Shown piece by piece: positions 14,300 through 23,660 of a DNA stretch of 43,785 nucleotides. Within the stretch, counting starts at the first letter, position 1. Every line of letters begins with the position of its first letter. The position numbers and the translations under genes were made by a program. A model generated the notes under the pieces. The model saw nothing but the letters and a program-made list of their open reading frames with translations, was not told where the DNA came from and did no database searches. Origin of the DNA: Actinomycetes bacterium (GTDB lineage: Bacteria > Actinomycetota > Actinomycetes > JAHEKZ01). The stretch covers positions 1 to 43,785 of the forward strand of contig JAJAYZ010000087.1 in assembly GCA_027118455.1 (NCBI GenBank), written 5' to 3'.

Positions 14300-17200
14300 C
14301 GTGTTGCTCCAATTGTGGTGATGGGTGGGTGAGACAGGTCGACTGCGGGTGAGACGGCTTCGGAGTCCTGGGCCGTGTTGGCAAACCACGGACGCCACTT
14401 GCCGCCGGTCAGGTAGCGCTGCGGCTCTGAGGTAGCCGGGTCGAGGACGACGAGCGAGACCCACTCATTGCCGAACAAGGCCTGCAGCACCGGGTTACGC
14501 GCAACAACGGCGGCGACGCGCTCCAGCGGTGCTTGAATCACCGTCATCAACCGCAGCGGCTGGTGGCGCAGATGGACACCGTCACCGTCGACGCGCTCGG
14601 CAACTGCCTGAAGCGGCAGCCCAGGCTTGAGGTCTCCGCGTGGGCCGGACAGAACTCCGATCCGCCCAACCAGGTTGTGCAACACCTTGGAGCCGGAACC
14701 AAAGTGGTCAGGATCAACGCTGCTGAAGTAGTACTGCGTGTTGATCCACTCCGCGACCACCATGGGCGCGGTCAGGATGACCTCGAGGGCCGCCCCACCC
14801 TCGTCGTCCTGCCACAGGTAGGAGTGGAGGAAGGCACGCCCGCCGAGGTCGCACCCTTCGGTGATCGACCGGTCCCCGATGATGAACGCAGCGTTGCCGG
14901 CGAGCCCCCACTCCGGACGCGTCTGCGCCCAGTCGGCAGCTCGTCGCTCGACGTGCCGCCGCGCCGCAGCCGGCGTCGCCGCCTGAGGGGCGTTCGGCAA
15001 GGTTCTGATGCGCTGCTCCGACAACGAGAGAGTTGCGCAGTCCAACATCACCCTCAGCTCAGCAACGTCTCGCCAGTGCGACGTCGGAACCTGGTCGGCG
15101 TCGAGGAGTGTCACTGTGTCGACTGTCGTGTCATGCTCGGCCGGTAGGAACCAGGTGGCGTCCGGGATGTTGATGCCGACCTGTGCGAGGCGGCCGCGCA
15201 CGACGCCGGAGTTGAGAATGGTCGCCAACGCCCGAGCGTTCACGGCTCCTGGGTTACCCCCACACGCACCGCAGTCGTAGGCCGCCTCGAAGGGGTTGTT
15301 CTCGGTGTGACTGCCGTGGCCGGAAATCATCACCAATCGAGCGAAGTCTCGGGTGAGCCCCATGGTACGGAGAGCAGCCTCGGCCAAGAAGAGCTGCTCA
15401 TCGGGCGAGAACCCGAGCCCATCGCGCGTCTCGTCGATGGTCTGACGAGTCAGAACACGTGGCTGCACCATGTCTCGGGTGGCCCGGCGCAACCTGAACC
15501 AGCCACGCGGCGAGGCCGTTCGAAGCAACGTCATGGGCGCCAGCAGCCAGCCGGCTGCCTCGGCGAACGAGTACGGGGCGTTCGGCGCCTTCTGCGCCGC
15601 GGTGGTCGAAGCAGATATCTGGCGCCAGGCACGGGCGCCGGTCAGCGCACGGTGCGCCATCGCGTGGTGCTGCGGCCCAGCCACCTCGTGGATGCCGTGG
15701 CGAGGTGTGAGAAGAACCGGGCACTGGGCCGTGCCACACGCGGCAGCGAGGGAGGTGTGCACGAAAGGGACGGCAAAGAAGCCGGCAAAGCCCAGCGTCT
15801 GCACCGAGCCAGCAGCCTCCAGCTGGCGTCGAAGCGGCTCGGAGCGAACGTCGATACAGAAGACGGCTTGAACGTCTGGACCGCTTTCAGTTTCCAGGGG
15901 GTGCGCCCGTGCCCGGCCGGCGAGCTCGGCCACCAGCGGGTCACGGAATGAGGCCTCGTGCGCGCCACGCCAGATCCGGGGTGCTGCCTGGTGGACGCCA
16001 TCGGCGTACCGAAGCAGCGTGATCAGTGAGACGTCGTCCAGTGCCCCCAGCGACGCCGCGTCAAGGGCACCGGAGCGCGCAACTCGCTCGAGGTGAGCGA
16101 CTGCGCGTTCGGTCGTTGCCGGGAACCCGTCAGAGACGTTCGCACGGAGCGAGCCGGCTGCACTGGAGTCCGCAGAGTCAGCCGATGGCCCTGCTGGGAC
16201 GATGAGGCGCTCGACGCTCAGATGGATGGCGGCCAGGTCGAGCAGTGTGGCCGCGTCGCTTCCACTCTCTCGCTCGAGCCACGCAACATGCGACGCCCAA
16301 CCCGGCAGCCGTGCGAATGTCGCGGCCAGGTACTCACTCCACTCGTTCTCCCCAATATCCATCGACGCGAGCAGGAGGGCGACCGACTCGTCGGAGCGCT
16401 CTGGCAGGGCCGCGACGGCTGCGGCAAAACCGTCAGCGCGCATGGATCTGTCGACGGCCACCGTCTGCACGAGAGTGCGCCAGCGAGAGAACAACGGACC
16501 CTTGGGCGCCGACCAACGTACGTCGTCGTCGGCAAGGAGGTACGCGAGCCAAGCGGCTACGGCATCGGCAATCTGGTCGTTCAAGGTGGTGCCGCGGTCG
16601 CGATCGGTCCGACCGGCGACGGTCATCGTGGCGCCCTCGTCGTGGAGCAGGTTCTCGACGCGCGATCCGAGTGACATCACGGCCGCTCGTGCGGCGTCCT
16701 GAAGCTCACCGGGCACACCAGCCTCGGTGGTGACCAGCATGTCGCGGGTGAGATCGACCAGCGAGGTTCGCGGCAGCATCGGCGGCACCGGCAGGGTGTC
16801 GATGCGCTCGAGGATGGCAGTGACAAGTGCGGTGTCACTGATCTCTCTGGCGGCATACAAACGTTGGTAGTGCGTGGTCGAGAGCGCCACTGCGCCACCG
16901 CGGAAGCCAGCCGCGCGCTGCGTTGCCACTTCGAAGGGCAGGTGCTCGAGCCCGGCCAACGGGTTGCTGGCAACGAACTGCCCCAGTGGCCATGCAGGGG
17001 CGACGATCTCCGACGCCGCAGCGACGCTGGCGCGGGCCCGCGCTCGCTCGACCGGCGTGATCGGCGCTGTCGGCTCATTGGTCGGAACGGCGAGACGCTT
17101 GCCGCCCCTCGGCGACATGGCCGCGGCAACGGCGCGCACGACGATGGCTGGTGCCCGCCCAGAGCGGGCTCGCCGGTCGACAACAACACCCAGCAAACCC

Positions 17201-18531
17201 AGCCCCAGCAAGAGCGAGACAAGGACCAGCATCACCGGTGCTGGGAGGGCAAAGCCGGTGGCCCCGATGACGGGGGTGAGCGCGGACTCGAACGCGGAGA
17301 GGGCTAGGACGTACGTCGTCAGGAGGCCAGCCACCCCGACCACCGCGGCCGCCCGCAGCCCGAACGGGGTCTGGAAGGCGGGATCGATGGCTCGGTAGAT
17401 GAGCACCGCAGCGGTCGCGATGGCTGCCGCGTAGAAAACCACCGTCCCGACACCGTGCAAGGGGGGCGTCACGGTTGTTGCCACCGCGATCACTACGGCT
17501 GTCGGCACAAGCGCAGAGACGGCGACCCGAACGCGTCCAGCCTGCTGCGGGCTCGCATCTGCAGGGGACGTACGACTACGGCGCAGTGCGTTGATTCCGC
17601 TGCCTGCGCCGAGGAAGAGCGTTGCCTTGTAGAACCCGTGCCCGATCAGGTGGAAGAGCGCAGCCGCTGGTGCACCGAGACCCACCTGGATCGTCATGAA
17701 GCCCATCTGCGCCGACGTGGACGCGGCGAGCCGACCCTTGACGTCCGGTCGGACGGCGGCGATAGCTGTCGCAACGAGAATGCTCGCGGCGCCGATGAGC
17801 ACCAGCGCGGCCAGCACCACCGGCGCTGCCGCGAAGACCGGCCACAGCAGAACGGCAAGGACTCCCGCGCCGTTGACGATGCCGGCGTGCAGCAGGGCTG
17901 ACACCGGGGTGGGCGCAGCGGCAGTCTCGGGCAGCCAGCGGTGGGCGGGGAGCAGTGCTGAGCGGATCACGCCGGCGGCTGCAAGGAGTGCTGCTATCGC
18001 GGCGATCTGCGGGCCCGAGACTTCAGCAACCACGGTGCTCAGTTCGCCGCGGTCTGTAGTTCCGGTGGCAACGGCAAGTGAGATGAGACCGCCCAGCAGG
18101 ATCAGGTCTCCCGCTGCCAGCCAGGCCGCGACATACCGTGCCGGGCGACGCGCCGCGTCCGTCAGGTGGCGCCAACCCACGAGTGCGATGAGCGACCAGG
18201 TGGCTGCGACCCACCCGATCCAGAGCAACGGCAGGGCAAGCGCGGTGACCGCCAGCGTCAACCCGAAGACCGCACCTGCCAGCCCCGCGGCGTATTGCCC
18301 GACGCGAGGTTCTCCGGCCAGCTGCCGGGTGGAGTAAGCGGCCACCACGGCGCCGACCCCCAGGATGAGAACCAGAAGTACGGCAGAGGCCAGGTCGAGA
18401 CGGAGGGCGATGGCGTCGAAGCCGAGCGGCCGCAGGGTCACCGGACCGCCGATAGCCACGGCAACGAGCCCAGCCAGCACGCATGCAGCCAGGGTGTACA
18501 GCGTCCAACCCAGAACGCGCAGTGTCATCAT
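14296..18531 (-). CDS. DabB-DabA fusion: proton-driven inorganic carbon pump in one polypeptide
   Basis: A 1411-residue protein. Residues 1 to about 490 are a NuoL/MrpA-like proton-conducting membrane domain (DabB): 12-14 hydrophobic segments, with LLPAHRWLPETAAAPTPVSA and LFHLIGHGFYKATLFL, the Lys/His-bearing helices of that family. From about 505 a DUF2309/UPF0753 domain (DabA) begins (IVAPAWPLGQFVASNPLAG). Its zinc-site residues are all present: C892 and D894 in CIDVRSE, H1072 in SGHGSHTEN, C1087 in YDCGACGG. The spacings 2, 178 and 15 closely match C351/D353/H524/C539 of Halothiobacillus DabA. DAB systems take up CO2 and hydrate it to bicarbonate in the cytosol, driven by cation flux. The ATG at 18531 is chosen because of the -10 box seven bases upstream. 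DabA and DabB are normally separate genes; here the frame is continuous. Confidence 0.92.
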   Translation of the reverse strand: MMTLRVLGWTLYTLAACVLAGLVAVAIGGPVTLRPLGFDAIALRLDLASAVLLVLILGVGAVVAAYSTRQLAGEPRVGQYAAGLAGAVFGLTLAVTALALPLLWIGWVAATWSLIALVGWRHLTDAARRPARYVAAWLAAGDLILLGGLISLAVATGTTDRGELSTVVAEVSGPQIAAIAALLAAAGVIRSALLPAHRWLPETAAAPTPVSALLHAGIVNGAGVLAVLLWPVFAAAPVVLAALVLIGAASILVATAIAAVRPDVKGRLAASTSAQMGFMTIQVGLGAPAAALFHLIGHGFYKATLFLGAGSGINALRRSRTSPADASPQQAGRVRVAVSALVPTAVVIAVATTVTPPLHGVGTVVFYAAAIATAAVLIYRAIDPAFQTPFGLRAAAVVGVAGLLTTYVLALSAFESALTPVIGATGFALPAPVMLVLVSLLLGLGLLGVVVDRRARSGRAPAIVVRAVAAAMSPRGGKRLAVPTNEPTAPITPVERARARASVAAASEIVAPAWPLGQFVASNPLAGLEHLPFEVATQRAAGFRGGAVALSTTHYQRLYAAREISDTALVTAILERIDTLPVPPMLPRTSLVDLTRDMLVTTEAGVPGELQDAARAAVMSLGSRVENLLHDEGATMTVAGRTDRDRGTTLNDQIADAVAAWLAYLLADDDVRWSAPKGPLFSRWRTLVQTVAVDRSMRADGFAAAVAALPERSDESVALLLASMDIGENEWSEYLAATFARLPGWASHVAWLERESGSDAATLLDLAAIHLSVERLIVPAGPSADSADSSAAGSLRANVSDGFPATTERAVAHLERVARSGALDAASLGALDDVSLITLLRYADGVHQAAPRIWRGAHEASFRDPLVAELAGRARAHPLETESGPDVQAVFCIDVRSEPLRRQLEAAGSVQTLGFAGFFAVPFVHTSLAAACGTAQCPVLLTPRHGIHEVAGPQHHAMAHRALTGARAWRQISASTTAAQKAPNAPYSFAEAAGWLLAPMTLLRTASPRGWFRLRRATRDMVQPRVLTRQTIDETRDGLGFSPDEQLFLAEAALRTMGLTRDFARLVMISGHGSHTENNPFEAAYDCGACGGNPGAVNARALATILNSGVVRGRLAQVGINIPDATWFLPAEHDTTVDTVTLLDADQVPTSHWRDVAELRVMLDCATLSLSEQRIRTLPNAPQAATPAAARRHVERRAADWAQTRPEWGLAGNAAFIIGDRSITEGCDLGGRAFLHSYLWQDDEGGAALEVILTAPMVVAEWINTQYYFSSVDPDHFGSGSKVLHNLVGRIGVLSGPRGDLKPGLPLQAVAERVDGDGVHLRHQPLRLMTVIQAPLERVAAVVARNPVLQALFGNEWVSLVVLDPATSEPQRYLTGGKWRPWFANTAQDSEAVSPAVDLSHPPITTIGATR

Positions 18532-18568
18532 GCGCACAGTTTTACCGGAACTATCTTTCGTCTGTCAA
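18532..18568 (-). promoter_or_regulatory. Strong promoter for the dabBA fusion gene
   Basis: TTGACA (18568-18563, minus strand) and TAAAAC (18544-18539) are 18 bp apart; seven bases then lead to the ATG at 18531. This is the only consensus TTGACA -35 box found with a well-placed -10 box in the window and implies a leaderless mRNA. Confidence 0.65.
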
Positions 18569-18619
18569 GCTAGGGGCGCTGCCACGCCGGGACATCGATG
18601 AGGTGTTGCGAGAAAGGGC

Positions 18620-18663
18620 GGATCCGCCGGGGGTGTCCCCCACACTCGCCACCCGGCGGATCC
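18620..18663 (-). terminator. Inverted repeat between tRNA-Thr and dabBA
   Basis: GGATCCGCCGGG (18620-18631) and CCCGGCGGATCC (18652-18663) form a perfect 12-bp stem with a 20-base loop. It lies downstream of the tRNA in its direction of transcription and upstream of the dabBA promoter, so it probably ends the tRNA transcript. Confidence 0.65.
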
Positions 18664-18775
18664 ACTCCCCCGATTAGCCCCTAAGGGCCTTTCCATGGTG
18701 CCATCGGCCGCTACCTCTGCCGATCACCCGAACGGTGGACGGTGTTCACACCCGTCACTCCTGTCCCATTGCGAG

Positions 18776-18848
18776 AGCCGGCGATCGGATTCGAACCGAT
18801 GACCTACCGCTTACAAGGCGGTTGCGCTACCAACTGCGCCACGCCGGC
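18776..18848 (-). tRNA. tRNA-Thr (anticodon TGT)
   Basis: A 73-nt cloverleaf: acceptor GCCGGCG/CGCCGGC, D arm GCGC with AGTTGGTA loop, anticodon stem ACCGC/GCGGT with loop CTTGTAA (anticodon TGT at positions 34-36), T arm ending GGTTCGAATCC. The discriminator is T and CCA is not encoded. Confidence 0.95.
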
Positions 18849-18856
18849 CGGAGAGC

Positions 18857-19477
18857 TCAGCCTACCGACGCTCCCGGCGGGCGAGTGAGGCACCAGACCC
18901 GCGTCCCGTCATCGAGGTCGAGCTCTGCAGTCACCTCGAACCCAAATCGGCCGTAGAACCCCACGTTGCTCTCAGTACCGGTCTCCAAAAACGTGGGAAG
19001 TCCAGCGGTGTCGGCGGCCTGAAGTCCAGGACGCAGCACCGCCGATCCATGTCCGCGACCGCGCGCCGCAGGGTCGGAGGCGATCACCCCGAGGTAGTAG
19101 TGGTCGGCCGTTGGCCCAAGGTCGTGTACCAGGGCGTCGTAGGCGTCGAGCCGTTGCCCGATGGTTGGCCCAAACTGGTCAGCAGCCGCACGCCACAGCG
19201 CCTCTTGCTCGATGGCGCCGAGGCTTGGTCCGCCCGGTGGGTCCCACATCGATACCGCGGCGATACGTGCATCAGCCTCCTCGACCCACACGATGCCACC
19301 GGCCAGCCGCAGATCCAGCAAGAAGGTGAGGAACTCACGCGCGTGCACCTGATAGGCGTCGCCGAAGAAGTGACCGAAGGCTGGCTCGGTGACGAAGGCC
19401 GCCTCGACGACATCAAGAATCGACTCGCGGTCAGCGTTGCACGCCGGGCGCACGACGCGCTGCGCATGTGGCTGCAT
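18857..19477 (-). CDS. GNAT family N-acetyltransferase
   Basis: A 206-residue GNAT protein. The acetyl-CoA-binding motif A is YYLGVIASDPAARGRGHGSA (about residues 126-145, with R-G-x-G-H-G), followed by LPTFLETGTESNVGFYGRFG, the motif B region with the usual Glu, Asn and Tyr. WVEEADARIAAVSMWDPPGG forms the N-terminal sheet. This pattern is common in actinobacterial acetyltransferases of unknown small-molecule substrate. It begins 18 nt after the stop of the upstream membrane protein gene, though CAGACT six bases before its ATG suggests its own leaderless promoter. It ends 8 bp from the tRNA-Thr gene. Confidence 0.88.
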   Translation of the reverse strand: MQPHAQRVVRPACNADRESILDVVEAAFVTEPAFGHFFGDAYQVHAREFLTFLLDLRLAGGIVWVEEADARIAAVSMWDPPGGPSLGAIEQEALWRAAADQFGPTIGQRLDAYDALVHDLGPTADHYYLGVIASDPAARGRGHGSAVLRPGLQAADTAGLPTFLETGTESNVGFYGRFGFEVTAELDLDDGTRVWCLTRPPGASVG

Positions 19478-19489
19478 GGAGCCAGTCTG
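19478..19489 (-). promoter_or_regulatory. Possible leaderless -10 box for the GNAT gene
   Basis: CAGACT (19489-19484, minus strand), GGCTCC, ATG at 19477. The string AGACTGGCTCCATG is the same as at the XRE regulator start (38471), where the box is TAGACT. Confidence 0.45.
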
Positions 19490-19495
19490 CCGTGC

Positions 19496-20191
19496 TCAGC
19501 CGAGCAGCAGCCAGAGGGCTTGCAGGACAGCTGGCGTCACGACGGCAATCGCCGGGGACGGCCGCAGCCATCCGGTCGCAGCAACCGCACCGGCCCACGG
19601 CACGGTCACAGCAGCCATCGCCAGGACCGGCGTCCCGGTGGCGTCGCGCAGCAGTACCGCGAAGCCGGTGCCGAGGACGAGCACGGTGACCGCAGCTGCA
19701 GTAGCGACGACGACACCACGCGTCGCATGCCATGGCTCGATCTCGTCGCGCGAGACCAGCAGCCATAGCGACGTTGCCAGCACGGCAGCGGACGCGGCTG
19801 TGACAAGCAACAGGGTGACGACTTCGCGGTCCAAGATGTTGCCGACGCAGGGTTGTGCCAGCACCCACGCCCAGCCCGACGTCGCGCCGCCGAGCAGCGT
19901 CAGCGAGGCACCAGCAGCGAGGGCAGGAGCCACGGCGGTGGCGCGCGGCAACCGCAGCGTCATCGCCAGCCCAGCCAGCCCGATCAGGAGGGTCATGACC
20001 GCGGCGGCGGGGAGCACCTGGACGTCGTCGCCAGCACAGCCGTGCATCGCCCCTAGAGCCAGCGTCGCAGCCAGAACCAGGGCAGCGACGACGTGCACCA
20101 GCCCCACGTTGCGCATGCGCGGACGAACCCGTTGAACGCCCCGCGTGGGGGCGGCGACCACCTTGAACACCGGCTCCTCCTCGGCGTCCAT
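19496..20191 (-). CDS. Multi-pass membrane protein, unknown
   Basis: A 231-residue hydrophobic protein with about seven predicted membrane segments after a short charged N-terminus (MDAEEEPVFKVVAAPTRG). Segments include VGLVHVVAALVLAATLALGA, VMTLLIGLAGLAMTL, VVTLLLVTAASAAVLATSLW and GVVVATAAAVTVLVLGTGFA. Two cysteines, in AMHGCAGDD and LAQPCVGN, are predicted on the same outer face and might pair. I do not recognise a family. It precedes the GNAT gene by 18 nt and could be cotranscribed with it. A strong hairpin separates it from rlmB upstream. The residues MDAEEEP right at the start suggest the ATG at 20191, but a later Met (MRNVGL) is possible. Confidence 0.7.
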   Translation of the reverse strand: MDAEEEPVFKVVAAPTRGVQRVRPRMRNVGLVHVVAALVLAATLALGAMHGCAGDDVQVLPAAAVMTLLIGLAGLAMTLRLPRATAVAPALAAGASLTLLGGATSGWAWVLAQPCVGNILDREVVTLLLVTAASAAVLATSLWLLVSRDEIEPWHATRGVVVATAAAVTVLVLGTGFAVLLRDATGTPVLAMAAVTVPWAGAVAATGWLRPSPAIAVVTPAVLQALWLLLG

Positions 20192-20277
20192 CCTGGCCGA
20201 CTACTCAAGACGTCCCGGCTCAGTTGGCGCCTGGTTCCCCCAGACGGCCGAACGGACGGGCCCCCGCCCGGTTCGCG

Positions 20278-20331
20278 CATCCCTGCGTGAGGTGAGTGGC
20301 GTCATAGGCCCACTCAACTCACGCAGGGATG
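20278..20331 (-). terminator. Nested hairpin downstream of rlmB
   Basis: CATCCCTGCGTGAG (20278-20291) and CTCACGCAGGGATG (20318-20331) form a perfect 14-bp stem; inside it TGAGTGG (20293-20299) pairs with CCACTCA (20310-20316). It lies 18 bp after the rlmB stop and probably ends the long carD-to-rlmB transcript. Confidence 0.8.
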
Positions 20332-20348
20332 GAACGGCGGCGGGTGAG

Positions 20349-21311
20349 TCAGGTGGAGCGGTGTTGCGCCAACGCGTAGAGGCCGATCCCGGCGGCGACG
20401 CTGGCGTTGAGCGACTCGGTGCCCCCGGTGATCGGGATGCCGGCGACGACGTCGCACCCGTCGCGCACCAACCGAGACAGACCAGCGCCCTCAGCGCCGA
20501 TGACCAGCACCAGGGGGAGGTTGGCATCCACCTCGTCGATCGTGGTCTCAGCGTCGGCGTCCAGCCCGACGACAAAGAGCCCTGCCTTGCGGTAGGCGGC
20601 CAACGCCCGCGACAGGTTGGTGCACTGCGCCACCGGAACGCGCGCTGCCGCGCCTGACGCGGTCTTCCACGCCGACGCCGTCATGCTCGCCGCCCGACGG
20701 TCGGGCACCAAGACTCCGTGCGCGCCGAAGGCCGCCGCCGAGCGCACCACGGCACCGAGGTTGCGCGGATCGGTGACGTGATCGAGCGCCACGATCAGCG
20801 GCGTCTCGCGGGCATCGGCCGCCCGCTCGAGCAAGTCGTCAGCGTGTGCGTACTCATACGGCGGAACCTGCAGAATCAGCCCTTGATGCGTGAGCCCGTC
20901 AGCGAGTCGATCGAGCTCAATGCGCGGTGCCTCGAGCACCGGCAGGGACTGCTCATTGGCGAGGTCGACCGCATGGCGCACACGTTCGTCGGCGTCGATC
21001 CGCTCAGCCACGTACAGCGCCGTCGCCGGGATCTGCGCCGCCAACGAGTCGACCACTGAGTTACGTCCAACGACGTACTCCGGACCACCCTTTGGCGAAC
21101 GGCCGCGTCCCGACGACGGACGCTTCCCGCTCTTCTCCGTGCTCTTGGCCGCCGATCTGGTTCGGCGCCCCGCCACGTGCTTGTCGCGCTCGGACGCCTT
21201 CGGCGTCGGGCCGCGTCCCTTCAACTGCTTACGGCGCTGCCCACCGCTGCCGACCTGCGGTCCCTTTTTCCCCTTACGGATCGCGCCTTTGCGATCTGAG
21301 TTGCCGGCCAT
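20349..21311 (-). CDS. rlmB: 23S rRNA (guanosine-2'-O-)-methyltransferase RlmB
   Basis: A 320-residue SPOUT methyltransferase. A basic, low-complexity N-terminal extension (about 75 residues rich in Lys, Arg, Gly) is followed by the SpoU substrate-binding domain starting YVVGRNSVVDSL. The trefoil-knot domain has motif 1 ALDHVTDPRNLGAVVRSAAA, motif 2 LVIGAEGAGLSRLV and motif 3 IPITGGTESLNASVAAGI, which bind S-adenosylmethionine. It should methylate the 2'-OH of G2251-type positions in 23S rRNA. Its ATG shares a base with the cysS stop (TGATG at 21313-21309). cysS-rlmB order is conserved in actinobacteria (Rv3580c-Rv3579c). Confidence 0.93.
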   Translation of the reverse strand: MAGNSDRKGAIRKGKKGPQVGSGGQRRKQLKGRGPTPKASERDKHVAGRRTRSAAKSTEKSGKRPSSGRGRSPKGGPEYVVGRNSVVDSLAAQIPATALYVAERIDADERVRHAVDLANEQSLPVLEAPRIELDRLADGLTHQGLILQVPPYEYAHADDLLERAADARETPLIVALDHVTDPRNLGAVVRSAAAFGAHGVLVPDRRAASMTASAWKTASGAAARVPVAQCTNLSRALAAYRKAGLFVVGLDADAETTIDEVDANLPLVLVIGAEGAGLSRLVRDGCDVVAGIPITGGTESLNASVAAGIGLYALAQHRST

Positions 21312-22708
21312 CAGTTCTCCTCGAGCAGTGACCAGTGAGCGCCCTCTGCGGTGTCATCGATCGCGATGCCGGCGGCCGCAAGTGAGTCGCGAATCGCATC
21401 GGCGGTGGTGAAGTCTTTGTCGGCCCTGGCCTGATTGCGCGCGGCTAGCTGCGCGGTGACGAGCGCATCGACCACCTCGCGCAACTCGTTGCCGCCGCCA
21501 GCACGGCTGGCCCAGGGATCCGCGAGCGGATCGACGCCGAGGACGCCTAGCATCGCGCGGACGGACGCCAACGACCCACGCGTCGCGGCGTCATCGCCAG
21601 CCGTCAGCGCCTTGTTGCCATCGCGCGCCACCTCGTGCACCGCAGCGAGCGCCGCAGGGACGCCGAAGTCGTTGTCCATTGCTTGCTCGAAGTCGGCGCA
21701 GACGATTCCAGGTTCGGTTGATCCCACTCGCTCGGTGGCTCGACGCACGAACGACTCGAGCCGGCGGAACCCAGCACCAGCCTCCTGCAGCGCGCCCTCG
21801 CTGAACTCCATGTGCGAGCGGTAGTGCGAAGCGACGAGGTAGTAGCGCAGCTCGATCGGACGAACCCGCTGGACAACCTCGGTGACCAGCAGCGAGTTAC
21901 CGAGCGACTTGCTCATCTTCTCGCCGCTCGTCGTCACCCAGTAGTTATGCAACCAGTACGTCGCGAAGTCGTCGCCGGCCGCCTTGCTCTGTGCGATCTC
22001 GTTCTCGTGGTGAGGGAAGACGAGGTCGAGCCCACCGCCGTGGATGTCGAACGCGCTACCGAGGTACTTGTGCACCATCGCCGAGCACTCCAGGTGCCAG
22101 CCGGGACGTCCCGCGCCCCACGGCGTCGGCCACGAAGGCTCGCCCGGCTTGGCCGACTTCCAGAGCGCGAAGTCGCGCGGGTCGCGCTTGGCATCCGACG
22201 TGCCATCGGCCGCTGGCAGCATCTCGTCGGGTCGCTGCCCAGAAAGCTCGCCGTACTGCGGCCAGGATGCGACGTCAAAGTAGACGTCGCCACCGGCTGG
22301 GTAGGCGTGGCCGGCGTCGATCAGCTGCTGCATGAGGACGATCATCTCGGGGACGTGGCCCGTCGCGCGTGGTTCGCCTGCAGGGGGAAGACAGCCGAGG
22401 ACGTCGTACGCGGCGGCGAACGCGCGCTCGTTGCGCATCGCCAGCTGCCAGAACGGGATCCCCTCGTCGTCCGCCCTGGCGATGATTTTGTCGTCGATGT
22501 CGGTGACGTTGCGCACCAGGGTTACCTCGAACCCGCGGTGCGCGAACCAGCGGCTCATGACGTCAAAGACGATGCCGCTGCGAATGTGCCCGATGTGCGG
22601 CGGGGCCTGCACGGTGGCGCCGCAGAGGTAGATCGACACCTGACCAGGACGGAGCGGGGCGAACTCACGCGTCCGGCGAGCGGCGGTGTCGTAGAGCGAG
22701 ATCGTCAC
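21311..22708 (-). CDS. cysS: Cysteinyl-tRNA synthetase
   Basis: A 465-residue class I synthetase. HIGH motif PHIGHIRSG at about 37-45; the cysteine-selecting zinc site is built from C29 (YLCGAT), the WHLECSAM cysteine and the [15 protein letters not shown] histidine and glutamate; KMSKS appears as [11 protein letters not shown]. It charges tRNA-Cys in the cytosol. The length matches the bacterial family. The GTG at 22708 overlaps the stop of the alpha/beta hydrolase (GTGA), indicating coupling. MshC, which resembles CysS and works in mycothiol synthesis, lacks the C-terminal tRNA-binding part; the C-terminus here is full length ([20 protein letters not shown]), so this is CysS. Confidence 0.96.
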   Translation of the reverse strand: MTISLYDTAARRTREFAPLRPGQVSIYLCGATVQAPPHIGHIRSGIVFDVMSRWFAHRGFEVTLVRNVTDIDDKIIARADDEGIPFWQLAMRNERAFAAAYDVLGCLPPAGEPRATGHVPEMIVLMQQLIDAGHAYPAGGDVYFDVASWPQYGELSGQRPDEMLPAADGTSDAKRDPRDFALWKSAKPGEPSWPTPWGAGRPGWHLECSAMVHKYLGSAFDIHGGGLDLVFPHHENEIAQSKAAGDDFATYWLHNYWVTTSGEKMSKSLGNSLLVTEVVQRVRPIELRYYLVASHYRSHMEFSEGALQEAGAGFRRLESFVRRATERVGSTEPGIVCADFEQAMDNDFGVPAALAAVHEVARDGNKALTAGDDAATRGSLASVRAMLGVLGVDPLADPWASRAGGGNELREVVDALVTAQLAARNQARADKDFTTADAIRDSLAAAGIAIDDTAEGAHWSLLEEN

Positions 22709-23538
22709 CGGTGAAGGCTACCGGGATGCCCGTTGGCGGCGAGGGCCCGGATGAAAGCGCTGATATCTGCAGCGACGCGGCCGGGCTGCTCCCACAGAAC
22801 AAGGTGACCAACCCCTTCGTACACAACGAGTGTCGAGCCGCCGATCCGCAGGGCAAGCGCATCCTGGTCTTGACGCGTCAGGAGCCCGTCGCGGTCACCC
22901 CAGATGATCAGCGTCGGGACGGTGATTCTTCCGATATCGGTAGGTGCCGGTGACGTAGTGAGACCCGCGAAACTGGCGCGCCACACGTCAGCGGGCATGA
23001 GCGTGGCATCACGGACCCGGTCGTCCAGGTACCACTGCGGCACCTCGTGGCAAAGCGGAAACAGTGCGAGGAACTCTCGCACCCAGCCCGGGTCGACGGG
23101 GTCGGTCAGGCGCTGGAGCTCGGCGGCGAGGGGATGCTGACCTCGCAAGCTGCGTGGCGACCCGACGAGCACCAGCCCCTCAACGCGGTCGGGTGCGCGC
23201 AGGACAAGCTGCTGGGCCACATATCCGCCACTCGACGAACCCACGAGTACCACGGAGCGCAATTCGACCGCGTCCATGAAGGCTTCGACGTCGGCCGCAA
23301 GTGAGTCGAGGTCGTAGCCATCTGTTGGTTTGTCCGCCAGACCGTGTCCACGCTGGTCGACCGCCACCAGATGAGGTGAGCCGGTCAGCTGCGGCATCAG
23401 CGGATCGAAGCTGCCGAGGGACTCACCCCATGCATGCAAGAGGAGGACCGAGCTGCCAGACCGATTGCCCTGCTCGATGTACGCCAGCGAGACACCCGTG
23501 CGGAGGTGAACCCGACGACTTGTCTGGTCCGAGCCCAC
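22705..23538 (-). CDS. Alpha/beta hydrolase inserted between ispF and cysS
   Basis: A 277-residue hydrolase. The oxyanion-side [11 protein letters not shown] segment, nucleophile elbow [10 protein letters not shown] (Ser), the acid in [11 protein letters not shown] and the histidine in [14 protein letters not shown] are present in order. [18 protein letters not shown] is the typical strand-4 loop of the haloalkane-dehalogenase/epoxide-hydrolase-like branch. The substrate is unknown. GTG at 23538 is favoured because TACTAT lies seven bases before it; an ATG at 23547 overlaps that box. Its stop overlaps the cysS start (GTGA). In mycobacteria ispF is followed directly by cysS, so this gene is an addition to the conserved block. 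Confidence 0.82.
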   Translation of the reverse strand: MGSDQTSRRVHLRTGVSLAYIEQGNRSGSSVLLLHAWGESLGSFDPLMPQLTGSPHLVAVDQRGHGLADKPTDGYDLDSLAADVEAFMDAVELRSVVLVGSSSGGYVAQQLVLRAPDRVEGLVLVGSPRSLRGQHPLAAELQRLTDPVDPGWVREFLALFPLCHEVPQWYLDDRVRDATLMPADVWRASFAGLTTSPAPTDIGRITVPTLIIWGDRDGLLTRQDQDALALRIGGSTLVVYEGVGHLVLWEQPGRVAADISAFIRALAANGHPGSLHR

Positions 23539-23551
23539 GGCGTCCATAGTA
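23539..23551 (-). promoter_or_regulatory. Possible leaderless -10 box for the alpha/beta hydrolase
   Basis: TACTAT (23551-23546, minus strand) overlaps an ATG at 23547 and lies seven bases before the GTG at 23538. It would also feed cysS and rlmB. Confidence 0.5.
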
Positions 23552-23660
23552 GGCGCCGCTAGGGTGCCGGATCGGCCGCGGAGATGACGGCTACCGAGAT
23601 GTCCACAGGATGAATGCACCGCTTTGTTCCGCCAGAGCGGGTGAAGCGTCGTTCTTGGGT

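Noticed and set aside
16093..16702. Plus-strand frames inside the DabA domain
   Set aside because: The minus-strand fusion is continuous and contains all catalytic residues.
21812..22714. Plus-strand frame of 300 residues opposite cysS
   Set aside because: Antisense shadow of cysS; no recognisable domain.
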